Positions 36,389-43,196 of a stretch of 64,000 nucleotides of DNA are shown here, piece by piece. The position numbers were made by a program, and so were the translations under genes. This DNA is from Aeromonas sanarellii. Its GTDB lineage: Bacteria; Pseudomonadota; Gammaproteobacteria; Enterobacterales; Aeromonadaceae. The notes under the pieces are model-generated. The model was not told where the DNA came from. It saw nothing but the letters and a program-made list of their open reading frames with translations, and made no database searches. The stretch lies in assembly GCF_000820085.1 (NCBI RefSeq), contig NZ_CDBN01000035.1, positions 1-64,000 of the forward strand. Direction: 5' to 3'. Each line of letters opens with the position of its first letter. The stretch's first letter is position 1.

Positions 36389-37591
36389 ATGTCCATCAAA
36401 ATCCATCACGGCGCCCCTGGTTCTTATAAGTCCTCCGGTGCCATTCATACCGATGTGATCCCGGCCATCAAGGCGGGTCGCTACATCATCACCAACGTGC
36501 GGGGCTTCTCGGTGGAGCGCTGCCGCGAGGTGCTGGGTAAGGATGTGCCAGACGGCTTTGAGGTGCTCTATGTTGAGACCGAATCCCAGGAGGGGCGTGA
36601 TCATCTGGCTCGGTTCTACCACTGGGCACCCAAGGGGGCATTCTTCCTGGTCGATGAGGTGCAGCGGATATTTCCGCCTGCCTGGCGCCAGAGTGACCTG
36701 GATAGACTCGATTATCCTGGCGGGCCGGATAAGGCCAAGGAAGATGGCCGACCGGAAACTATCGACGTGGCCTTTGATATGCACCGTCACCACAACTGGG
36801 ATTTCGTATTAACGACTCCGAACATTAAAAAGGTGCACCAGGTAATCCGGGCTGCGGCGGAAACCGCGATTCGCCATACCAATATGGCGATATTGGGGAT
36901 TGGTGGCCGTTATAAGACCGTGCTTCACCTTTCCGATAACTCCGGCACCTCTTTATCTGACGTGCTGCAAGCCAAGCCATTCAACAAGGTGCCGAAATAT
37001 GTTTTCAAGCTTTATGACTCGACTACAACCGGTAAAGTCTCGGATACAATCGCAGGCAGTTCGGTACTACGAGATCCTAAAGTTCTCTTTATTCTGGCGG
37101 TTTGGGGACTCTGTTTATATTTTGGCTTCATCAAGCCTGAGTATATTGACGCGCCTGCTAAGGCCCCTGCGCCCTCTCCTGCCGCTGCTTCGACTCCTGG
37201 GGCGGTGGGTGCTTCGCCCACTGCTGATGTACGTCCTGGTGGCGCTCCTGCTGCGTCTGCTGATGGCGTCTTTGCTGTAGGGCCCTTTGCGGGCTATCGC
37301 CTCATCATCAACTGCCATGTACTGACCAAAAACAGCCGGGACGTCTACAACGTCGAGTATTGCTTTGCCCTGCGCAAAGGCGATGACGAACAAGCCATCT
37401 ATGCCGAGGAGTGGCCGCAGTTCTTCGTGGACTTGAAGCCGATGACGGCCTGCCATGCGGTGATCCAGTACCAGGGGCAACCCGTGGATGTGTACTGCGA
37501 CCCTGACGGGGATGCGCTGCGTAAACGGGTCAATGGTGCCCTCTTCGCGGGCCGGGATAGCGCTAGTGAGCCAGTCGATGACCGGACATAA
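36389..37591 (+). CDS. zot: Zot/pI-family phage assembly ATPase
   Basis: A 400-residue inner-membrane ATPase that drives extrusion of filamentous phage. Walker A is GAPGSYKS at 8-15 and Walker B is GAFFLVDEVQRIFP at about 85-98. A single membrane helix (VLFILAVWGLCLYFGFI) at about 235-252 is followed by an Ala/Pro-rich periplasmic spacer and a C-terminal Cys-containing domain. It is named Zot after the CTX-phage homologue; the membrane-permeabilising peptide of cholera Zot is not evident. It has no partner secretin gene here. Confidence 0.9.
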   Translation: MSIKIHHGAPGSYKSSGAIHTDVIPAIKAGRYIITNVRGFSVERCREVLGKDVPDGFEVLYVETESQEGRDHLARFYHWAPKGAFFLVDEVQRIFPPAWRQSDLDRLDYPGGPDKAKEDGRPETIDVAFDMHRHHNWDFVLTTPNIKKVHQVIRAAAETAIRHTNMAILGIGGRYKTVLHLSDNSGTSLSDVLQAKPFNKVPKYVFKLYDSTTTGKVSDTIAGSSVLRDPKVLFILAVWGLCLYFGFIKPEYIDAPAKAPAPSPAAASTPGAVGASPTADVRPGGAPAASADGVFAVGPFAGYRLIINCHVLTKNSRDVYNVEYCFALRKGDDEQAIYAEEWPQFFVDLKPMTACHAVIQYQGQPVDVYCDPDGDALRKRVNGALFAGRDSASEPVDDRT

Positions 37592-37673
37592 CAATATCGG
37601 TGTCCGGGTATAAAAAGTGGTCACTGCGTAACGCGGTTTCTTATGTTAAATAAGGCTGTTAAAAGGAGTTGAT

Positions 37674-37913
37674 GTGCTTGGTATCGTTGTGGTTTTCATT
37701 GATATTGCCATTCTGATCACGATTGGGAGAAATCCCGACTATTCCACCAAAGCCCGTTGGGCCTGCTTTGCCCTGGTCGTGCTGTTCTCGCTGCCTCCCC
37801 TGCTCTGGCTGTTTGGAGGGCACCTCATGGAGCTGGAGGCTAAGTGGCAGCATCACTGCCGTGCTAAACGCCGCGCTCGTGCTGCTGCCACTCGTCTCAA
37901 GAATGGCCGCTGA
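37674..37913 (+). CDS. Small phage membrane protein of unknown function
   Basis: A 79-residue protein with a GTG start and a strong AAGGAG eight bases upstream. There are two membrane helices (LGIVVVFIDIAILITIG and WACFALVVLFSLPPLLWLFG) and a very basic C-terminal tail (KWQHHCRAKRRARAAATRLK). It is the last plus-strand gene of the phage, 82 bp after zot. The shape resembles a small envelope-modifying or superinfection-exclusion protein, which is a guess; I do not recognise the family. Confidence 0.65.
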   Translation: MLGIVVVFIDIAILITIGRNPDYSTKARWACFALVVLFSLPPLLWLFGGHLMELEAKWQHHCRAKRRARAAATRLKNGR

Positions 37914-38202
37914 CTTCCAGGGAGTTGGGCACCCATAATCTGCAGCAGCCCATCAGCATATGGTGAGCTGCGCGAACCATGATAAACGCCTTGCCGGAGG
38001 GCGCTTGCGTCCCGAGGACCTATGCCCCTCAAGTGTCCGCCTCCCTGGGGTGATTCACGACATTGAGCTCCTCCGCTGCAATAACCCCCTTCCCTGCTAA
38101 ACCCGTTTTAATGCCTCGTCAGAGCGACCAGCCGAAGGCTATGGGGCGCTTGCTGTGACTACATATGCCTCCAGTCGAAGACAAAATGCGCAAAGGTCAT
38201 TT
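37914..38202. other. Phage intergenic region, possible packaging/replication origin
   Basis: This 289-bp non-coding stretch lies between the end of the plus-strand operon and the convergent DUF2971 gene. It contains several short inverted repeats (for example around GGAGGGCGCTTGCGTCCCG near 38002). In other inoviruses the non-coding region after gene I carries minus-strand origin and packaging hairpins, so this is the best candidate here. That is inference. Confidence 0.4.
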
Positions 38203-39129
38203 TTATTTCAATATGGCCGAGTCCAGAGAAGGTATTAAAAGTTCAAACCTTTTATTGTCTAGTTGCATTTTGTTTATATACAAATTTGCATAAATGCCAC
38301 TGTTTTTTGATATTCTCTCCTTTACCTCTTCAATATATTTATCAGGAGTTCTACAGCCGAAGTAGATCTTTTTTATTGATTTTGGGTTGACTCTTAAATA
38401 ATAAGGTGCCAGTTTGTTATCGTTTAGATAACCAGAGCCAGCACCATTATTACTATAATCTGGGATATATTTTAAATATTCATCATCCTCTTTGTTATTT
38501 TGGCATTCTTTTATCACATTTAACTCTATCATTTTTGTGATAGCTATATTGAGTTTTTTGTCGTTTATTAAATCGCTTTTTTTAAGCTTTATGTAGTCAG
38601 CTTGGCCTGTTGGGATTATATATCTGTGTTCTTTTTCATAAATCCAGCTATCGCCTTTTGTTAACATCACATTATAGATAATATAGTGATGTAGCAAATC
38701 AGGTTCTTTTATATTCCACATCTCTTCGAATAAGTCATGCCTGACACTATTGTACTTTACTTTTTGTAATTTTGAGTGGTGTTTTAGTCTCTCTTTAGTG
38801 TCATGAAATAATACTTCATTGGTTTCATAACCTATACACAGACCTTTGTGATCATCTGCATAGTGGGCCCACATAAGTAAATTTCTTTGTGTTTCACTGA
38901 ATGAGATGACACCATTCATAGTCATTGTATTATTAAGAGCTCCAATAACTTGATCTTTAGTATAATTTGGTACGGTAATTTCACTAATGCTATTAATATA
39001 ATCACTAATATCACCAGGTAGCAAAGATTCAAAAGGATCATTTAGGTGTATTGGTGAGGATATTTTTAATGTTGGTTCGTCAAAAAAATCTAGTGGTAGA
39101 TGTGAATAGTATTTATAAAAAATGGCCAT
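38203..39129 (-). CDS. DUF2971 protein, phage cargo gene
   Basis: A 308-residue cytosolic protein of the DUF2971 family. The family signature is clear: SSPIHLNDPFESLLPG, then ISFSETQRNLLMWAHYADDH followed by KGLCIGYE, and later WIYEKEHRYIIP. No activity is established for the family; members are often seen in variable and defence-rich regions. The gene is strikingly AT-rich in a high-GC genome, is on the opposite strand to the phage operon, and lies at the cargo position next to attR. Its ATG is preceded by a hairpin that covers the ribosome binding site. Confidence 0.85.
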   Translation of the reverse strand: MAIFYKYYSHLPLDFFDEPTLKISSPIHLNDPFESLLPGDISDYINSISEITVPNYTKDQVIGALNNTMTMNGVISFSETQRNLLMWAHYADDHKGLCIGYETNEVLFHDTKERLKHHSKLQKVKYNSVRHDLFEEMWNIKEPDLLHHYIIYNVMLTKGDSWIYEKEHRYIIPTGQADYIKLKKSDLINDKKLNIAITKMIELNVIKECQNNKEDDEYLKYIPDYSNNGAGSGYLNDNKLAPYYLRVNPKSIKKIYFGCRTPDKYIEEVKERISKNSGIYANLYINKMQLDNKRFELLIPSLDSAILK

Positions 39130-39136
39130 TTAGGAT

Positions 39137-39160
39137 CCCCCCGTGTAGTAATACGGGGGG
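39137..39160 (-). promoter_or_regulatory. Hairpin covering the DUF2971 ribosome binding site
   Basis: On the minus strand CCCCCCGT pairs perfectly with ACGGGGGG across an 8-nt loop. The GGGGGG arm is the only Shine-Dalgarno-like sequence, seven bases before the ATG at 39129. In mRNA made from upstream it would be buried in the stem. Confidence 0.7.
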
Positions 39161-39196
39161 AATTCTACCCGCCTGGCTCCCAGGGCGTCCACAACG

Positions 39197-39217
39197 AAAA
39201 GGGGGCTTGCGCCCCCT
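39197..39217 (-). terminator. Terminator after the DUF3653-like gene
   Basis: On the minus strand AGGGGGC pairs with GCCCCCT across GCAA and is followed by TTT. It lies 8 bp after the stop of the gene at 39225 and would isolate DUF2971 from it. Confidence 0.8.
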
Positions 39218-39224
39218 CCCCTGT

Positions 39225-39575
39225 CTAGTTGATGCCTAGCTTCTTCCTCCAGTAGAAGGTTTCCTTCTGCTTATCTGATCGCTCTGCATGGATGACGGCC
39301 AGCGCCTCGATCCTTCTTCTGTCGAACCTCACACCGTTGGGAGAGATCAGGCAGTCATTCGCCATCCGCCACCCCTCCCAGGCTTTGAAGATCGTGGGCA
39401 GCTCCCGCCCAGATGCCATACGCATTAGCCGTTTATAGACAGGTGGGATCTCTTTACCCTTATCCCAATATGTGACCTGTCTCACAGAAACGAAACATAG
39501 ATTTGCCGTCTCTTCTTCCGATAAGCCGCATTCAAACCAGCGAAAAATGAAGTTTTTGGTCAACTCTCGTTCCAT
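39225..39575 (-). CDS. DUF3653-like phage regulatory protein
   Basis: About 116 residues from ATG 39575 (MERELTKNFIFRWFECGLSE). It contains LTYWDKG-type region VRQVTYWDKGKEIPPVYKRL and a C-terminal basic part. It resembles the DUF3653 proteins of Vibrio filamentous phages, probably DNA-binding; a segment ECGLSEEETANLCFVSVRQV looks like a helix-turn-helix. The frame is open to a TTG at 39650, which lies in the XerD-side arm of attR; in the circular phage this gene would directly follow the repressor gene. The exact start is uncertain. Confidence 0.7.
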   Translation of the reverse strand: MERELTKNFIFRWFECGLSEEETANLCFVSVRQVTYWDKGKEIPPVYKRLMRMASGRELPTIFKAWEGWRMANDCLISPNGVRFDRRRIEALAVIHAERSDKQKETFYWRKKLGIN

Positions 39576-39641
39576 CCAAGTAAATACCTGATAAACCAGC
39601 AAAATTGCGTGGGCTGGCTTATCGGCAGGTTTCAGATGGGC

Positions 39642-39670
39642 ATTTAACAAAACCTGGCATTATGCGCGGT
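39642..39670 (-). other. Right phage attachment site (attR), degenerate dif
   Basis: XerD-side arm ATTTAACAAAA (39642-39652, one mismatch from dif), a 7-nt centre CCTGGCA (39653-39659) unlike dif, and an intact XerC arm TTATGCGCGGT (39660-39670). It has the conserved-XerC/imperfect-centre structure typical of phage sites that use XerC strand exchange. Confidence 0.88.
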
Positions 39671-39770
39671 TAATGGATTTCAGGGAAACCGGCGGGCGAT
39701 GGTTCGCCACCTCTGTATGACTTTTGTCGCGCCTTGATCTTGATGAACAGGTATTCGTGACTTGTCATCT

Positions 39771-39782
39771 GTTATCTCTCAC
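39771..39782 (+). repeat. 12-mer GTTATCTCTCAC, copy B
   Basis: Lies 12 bp beyond the stop codon of the recombinase at 39795 and 100 bp from attR. It shares a 14-mer (with CT on the left) with copy A in rep. Confidence 0.85.
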
Positions 39783-39794
39783 CGCTCACGACCT

Positions 39795-41069
39795 CTACAT
39801 CAGCCTGTCCAGCGGTTTGCGACTGGCGCTCTCGTGGCGTTCGCTGTTGCCGGTGTGCAGATATTTGGAGGTGGTGTCTATGCTGTCGTGTCCGGCGTCG
39901 GCTTGCACGTGGGACAGCGGCCGGCCATGCAGATTGATGTCGTGGGTGATGCCGGTATGGCGGATGGAATGTGGCGTCAGGGTGCGCATCTCGGCGGCAT
40001 CCTGGGCAAAGCCATCCTGCTCGGCAATTATTGCGGCCTGCTCGAAGACCGCCATCACCAAGTCGCGCAGTTGGCGGATCCCGAGGTTGGCATTGAGCTC
40101 GCCTTGCTCCCGGCCATGGGCGGCTGCCTTGTGGCGCACGAACAGCGGCGTCTGTTCGCCCGGGGTTGGCAGCGGCGAGAGCCCAAGAAAGGTGCGATAG
40201 CGTGCCAGCGCCTCCAGCAAGGCCTGGGAGACGGCCACGGTGCGGCGTTTGCCGCCTTTGCTGCGGGGTATGTCATAGCCCCAGACCCCGGTCTTGCTGT
40301 CGCGGCGAAACTGGCTCATGACGGGACTGAAGCCGGGTCTGGCCGCCACCTCGGAGATCCGCAGATAACAGGCGTACATCAGGCAGATGAGAAACCGGCT
40401 GCGCTCATGCTGAGCCGGACATTCGGTTGCCAGCCGTTCGGCGGCCTGCATCACATAGGACCACTGCAGTTCGGTGAAGGATTGGGCCTCTTCGCCCGTA
40501 TCCTGGCTGTCCGGTCGCTTCACCCGTTGCAGCAGGAGCGCCGGATTGCGGTCCATGTACTCCTCCTGAATGAGATACTGGAAGAAGGCGGACAGGATGG
40601 CGAGCTTGGTTTTCATCGCCTGTTCGCTCAGACGATACGGCAGTTCCCGGCCGAGCTCACGTTTGCCCAGAAACGGACGCCACTGGGGATTGGGCAACCT
40701 CTCCCCCCACTCCTTGTCGAATACGAACTGGGCGACGTTGCGATAGGCAATAAGCTCGGACGGCGGTGCCTGACAATAGTCGAGATAGCGCATCATGATG
40801 CGCCTGGTGAGGTCTTTCGGGCTGATGGCCACCTCGCAGAAGCACCAGTGCAGGAAGGTGGTCAGCTCGCTGCGGTAGGTCTTGTAATTGTTTTCGCTAT
40901 GGCGCTGCTCCAGCAGCCAGTCGACGGCCAGCTCGTAGACGAGGCCCGCATCGGGGACAGTGCCAAGGCTCAGGGTGGCCAGGTACTGGTTGACCTGAGG
41001 GTTGCCGGCCTCCAGATGATTGACGCCATCGAACAGCGGCATGGCGGGTGGCAGTGAGGGATTTGTCAT
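39795..41069 (-). CDS. Tyrosine recombinase 1
   Basis: About 424 residues. The N-terminal SAM-like core-binding domain covers roughly 20-150. The catalytic residues are visible: Arg in CYLRISEV, Lys in IPRSKGGKRRTVAVS, HxxR in TPHSIRHTGI, His in DAGHDSIDTTSKYLH and the nucleophile Tyr403 in that segment. ATG 41069 (MTNPSLPPAMPLFDGV) was preferred to the open frame up to 41231, because a 36-bp perfect palindrome lies in between. It stands alone with no excisionase or cargo, between phage attR and yebG. Its target is unknown; the palindrome at 41119 is the obvious candidate. Confidence 0.88.
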   Translation of the reverse strand: MTNPSLPPAMPLFDGVNHLEAGNPQVNQYLATLSLGTVPDAGLVYELAVDWLLEQRHSENNYKTYRSELTTFLHWCFCEVAISPKDLTRRIMMRYLDYCQAPPSELIAYRNVAQFVFDKEWGERLPNPQWRPFLGKRELGRELPYRLSEQAMKTKLAILSAFFQYLIQEEYMDRNPALLLQRVKRPDSQDTGEEAQSFTELQWSYVMQAAERLATECPAQHERSRFLICLMYACYLRISEVAARPGFSPVMSQFRRDSKTGVWGYDIPRSKGGKRRTVAVSQALLEALARYRTFLGLSPLPTPGEQTPLFVRHKAAAHGREQGELNANLGIRQLRDLVMAVFEQAAIIAEQDGFAQDAAEMRTLTPHSIRHTGITHDINLHGRPLSHVQADAGHDSIDTTSKYLHTGNSERHESASRKPLDRLM

Positions 41070-41118
41070 GGTGGTACTTGTGGTGTCGTTTGAATGAGTC
41101 TGGGTGGGCGCCACTGAA

Positions 41119-41154
41119 CCCTGATGCCGATAAATGGGGTTATCGGCATCAGGG
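41119..41154. repeat. 36-bp palindrome upstream of recombinase 1
   Basis: Arms CCCTGATGCCGATAA (41119-41133) and TTATCGGCATCAGGG (41140-41154) are perfect complements around a 6-nt centre ATGGGG. Arm and spacer sizes fit a Xer-type core recombination site. It begins 50 bp upstream of the recombinase start and may also be an operator. Confidence 0.9.
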
Positions 41155-41354
41155 CCTGCCGGTTGTCTTGAGGTCGATGACCTGGAGATCCCGGTGTGGC
41201 CCCCATCATGACGAATACCAGGATTATTCAATGAATATGCAGCTTGGTTGGAAAATTCTCGGGGTAAATACCATTTAAAATGACTTTAATTGCTTTTTAA
41301 GTGCATATCCAGAGGGCCGCCGTTTTCTCGCAGCCCCCTGCCCGTTCGTTCGTG

Positions 41355-41660
41355 TCAGGCCACGCTCTTGAGGGCCTTGCCCTTCGGCGGCTCGGCATCC
41401 GCCTTCTCTTCCCTGGGGACACTTCCCTGCCCTTTGCCTCCGCGCAGCACGTTCTGCAGCTGATCCCGCTGCTCGGCCAGGTAAAAGGCCAGGCTCTCCT
41501 GCTGCTCTGGTGCCAGCGCGATGGGGGCACCTGCCAGCAGCGTCATCAGTTCGTCGGCGGTATCCAGCAGCTTGTCATAGGCATCGGCCTCTTTCTTGCT
41601 GGCAAAGGTCATCTTCTCCACTCCCCCACGGACCACAACATACTTGATTTCAACGGCCAT
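41355..41660 (-). CDS. yebG: YebG, SOS-inducible protein
   Basis: A 101-residue protein of the YebG family, induced by DNA damage in E. coli; biochemical role unknown. It begins MAVEIKYVVVRGGVEKMTFA and contains SKKEADAYDKLLDTADELM and ESLAFYLAEQRDQLQNVLR, all close to E. coli YebG; the tail is a variable charged extension. GAGGAGG lies upstream of the ATG. A near-consensus LexA box is 35 bp before the start, in line with SOS control. It lies apart, between recombinase 1 and letA. Confidence 0.95.
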   Translation of the reverse strand: MAVEIKYVVVRGGVEKMTFASKKEADAYDKLLDTADELMTLLAGAPIALAPEQQESLAFYLAEQRDQLQNVLRGGKGQGSVPREEKADAEPPKGKALKSVA

Positions 41661-41694
41661 AGCGGCGTCCTCCTCTTATAGTGCACATGAGTAT

Positions 41695-41710
41695 ATGTAT
41701 GGATATACAG
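41695..41710 (-). promoter_or_regulatory. LexA (SOS) box for yebG
   Basis: On the minus strand CTGT-ATATCCAT-ACAT matches the LexA consensus CTGT-N8-ACAG at all but the last base, with TA flanking (TACTGTATATCC). Position is right for a promoter-proximal operator of yebG. Confidence 0.8.
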
Positions 41711-41913
41711 TATTGCAAATCAGGATATGGAGGACGCGCAACCCAGCCCAGTGACGCTGAGCGAGTTGCGTTGACACTCCCCCTCGCCTGTCGCCCGTTA
41801 TTCAGCCTTTTGCGCAGGCTGAAGGCCTTTCTTGGCGACAAGTCGGTGGTACGGCAAGACAGCGAAGGTGTTTTAGGGTAAATTTTATCAATTCCTTCAA
41901 CAGGTTGAATCGT

Positions 41914-42558
41914 ATGTCGGATCCGCACTCCGTGATCGTCTGTCCGGCCTGTGACTTGCTGATCGAACGCAAGTTGCTGCCGCTGCGCCGTCACGCCCAT
42001 TGCCCCCGCTGTCACCAGCACCTCTACGGGCGCTATGCCTTTCGCCCTTCCCAGTTGATGGCGCTCACCATCACGGGTTTCCTGTTGTTGCCCTCCGCCT
42101 TTTTTGAGCCCCTGATCTATCTGCGTCTGGCCGGGGTCAACTCCGATGCCAACCTGGTCAAGGGCATACTCATGCTGTTTGCAGAGAGCGAAGTCTGGGT
42201 GGCGAGTCTGGTGCTCTGGTGCGCCGTGCTGGCGCCGACGGGGCTGTTGCTCGGAATTTTTGCCCTCGCCTCCGGTCTGGCCAAGCGCTGGCACCTGCTG
42301 GCGCTAACGCTGAAGTCGGTCGAGGTATTCCGGCACTGGGCCATGCTGGAGGTCTACATCGTCAGCCTGCTGGTCGCCCTGTTCAAACTGATCGACATCG
42401 CCGACGTGCGTCTGGGAGGCGGTCTGCTGAGCCTCGGCTGCCTGATGCTGCTCAACATGACGCTCTTGATCCTGTTCGATCCCGCCCCCTACTGGGAGCG
42501 GATACCGCTGCAACCAGCCTCTCTGGAGCCGGAACATGCACCCGACCAGCGCCCGTGA
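41914..42558 (+). CDS. letA: LetA N-terminal half (YebS/PqiA family)
   Basis: A 214-residue inner-membrane protein corresponding to the first half of E. coli LetA (YebS, 427 residues). It starts with a zinc-ribbon pair (VCPACDLLIERK and HCPRCHQHLYG) and has about four membrane helices. LetA works with LetB to move lipids between inner and outer membranes. The reading frame ends at 42558, and the second half begins in another frame at 42536, a 23-bp overlap, so the protein is made as two chains. ATG 41914 is preferred over a TTG at 41905. Confidence 0.9.
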   Translation: MSDPHSVIVCPACDLLIERKLLPLRRHAHCPRCHQHLYGRYAFRPSQLMALTITGFLLLPSAFFEPLIYLRLAGVNSDANLVKGILMLFAESEVWVASLVLWCAVLAPTGLLLGIFALASGLAKRWHLLALTLKSVEVFRHWAMLEVYIVSLLVALFKLIDIADVRLGGGLLSLGCLMLLNMTLLILFDPAPYWERIPLQPASLEPEHAPDQRP

Positions 42559-43144
42559 ACTGGGGCTTTGCCGCTGCCATACCTGCGGCTTGCTGGTGCG
42601 TTACCAGAGCGCCATGAACTGCCCGCGCTGCCACACCTCCTTGCAGATGCGCATCCCCCATTCGCTTGCCTGGTCGTGGGGCCTGCTGGCGCTGGCCACC
42701 TTCATGCTGCTGCCGGCCAACCTGCTGCCCATCACCCACTTCTACAACAAGGGATTATTGCAGTCCGATACCATTTTCAGCGGTATCATGGCGCTCTATC
42801 GCAGCAAGATGTCCGGCATTGCCACCATAGTGCTGACCGCGAGCATCATAGTACCCATCGGCAAGATCCTGGGCCTTGGCTGGATCTGCTGGCAGTTGCA
42901 GCGCAGCAAGCCGGTGCGGCGCAAGCGCCAGCTCATCATGTACCGCATCATCGATTTCATCGGGCGCTGGTCCATGCTGGATCTGTTCGTCATCTCCCTG
43001 ATGGTGGCCCTGGTGGATCGCGGCGTGCTGCTCAACGTGCGTGCAGGCCCTGGGGCGACGGCCTTCGCCGGGGTGGTGGTGCTCACCATGATGTCGGCCC
43101 GGATGCTCGATACCCGCCTGTTGTGGGACAAGGCGGCCCGTTAA
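42536..43144 (+). CDS. letA: LetA C-terminal half (YebS/PqiA family)
   Basis: A 202-residue inner-membrane protein matching the second PqiA/LetA repeat. A second zinc ribbon (CRCHTCGLLVRYQS and MNCPRCHTSLQMR) precedes about four membrane helices, including LALATFMLLPANLLPITHFY. The two halves overlap by 23 bp with a different frame, and both start cleanly at a zinc ribbon, so this looks like an ancestral or stable two-gene form and not a recent frameshift. letB follows 52 bp downstream. Confidence 0.9.
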   Translation: MHPTSARELGLCRCHTCGLLVRYQSAMNCPRCHTSLQMRIPHSLAWSWGLLALATFMLLPANLLPITHFYNKGLLQSDTIFSGIMALYRSKMSGIATIVLTASIIVPIGKILGLGWICWQLQRSKPVRRKRQLIMYRIIDFIGRWSMLDLFVISLMVALVDRGVLLNVRAGPGATAFAGVVVLTMMSARMLDTRLLWDKAAR

Positions 43145-43196
43145 TCTCTTTTGTCTCGGATGTGCCGTGCCATCACGGCCAATGTAAGGAGTCGGT

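Larger units (their letters stand above)
31549..39659 (+). mobile_element. Integrated filamentous phage (inovirus) at dif
   Basis: About 8.1 kb bounded by XerC arms at 31549 and 39660. Gene order is repressor (minus), small early gene, RstA-type rep, ssDNA-binding-type gene, small membrane protein, major coat, terminator, attachment protein, pVI-like, Zot/pI, small membrane protein (all plus), then DUF2971 cargo and a DUF3653-like gene (minus). There is no integrase and no secretin, so it should integrate through host XerC/XerD and leave through a host secretin, like CTX-type phages. All phage frames appear intact. Confidence 0.93.

Noticed and set aside
36389-37591. Calling Zot an enterotoxin
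   Set aside because: The ATPase motifs and gene order show a phage assembly role; the toxin-active peptide of the cholera protein is not evident.
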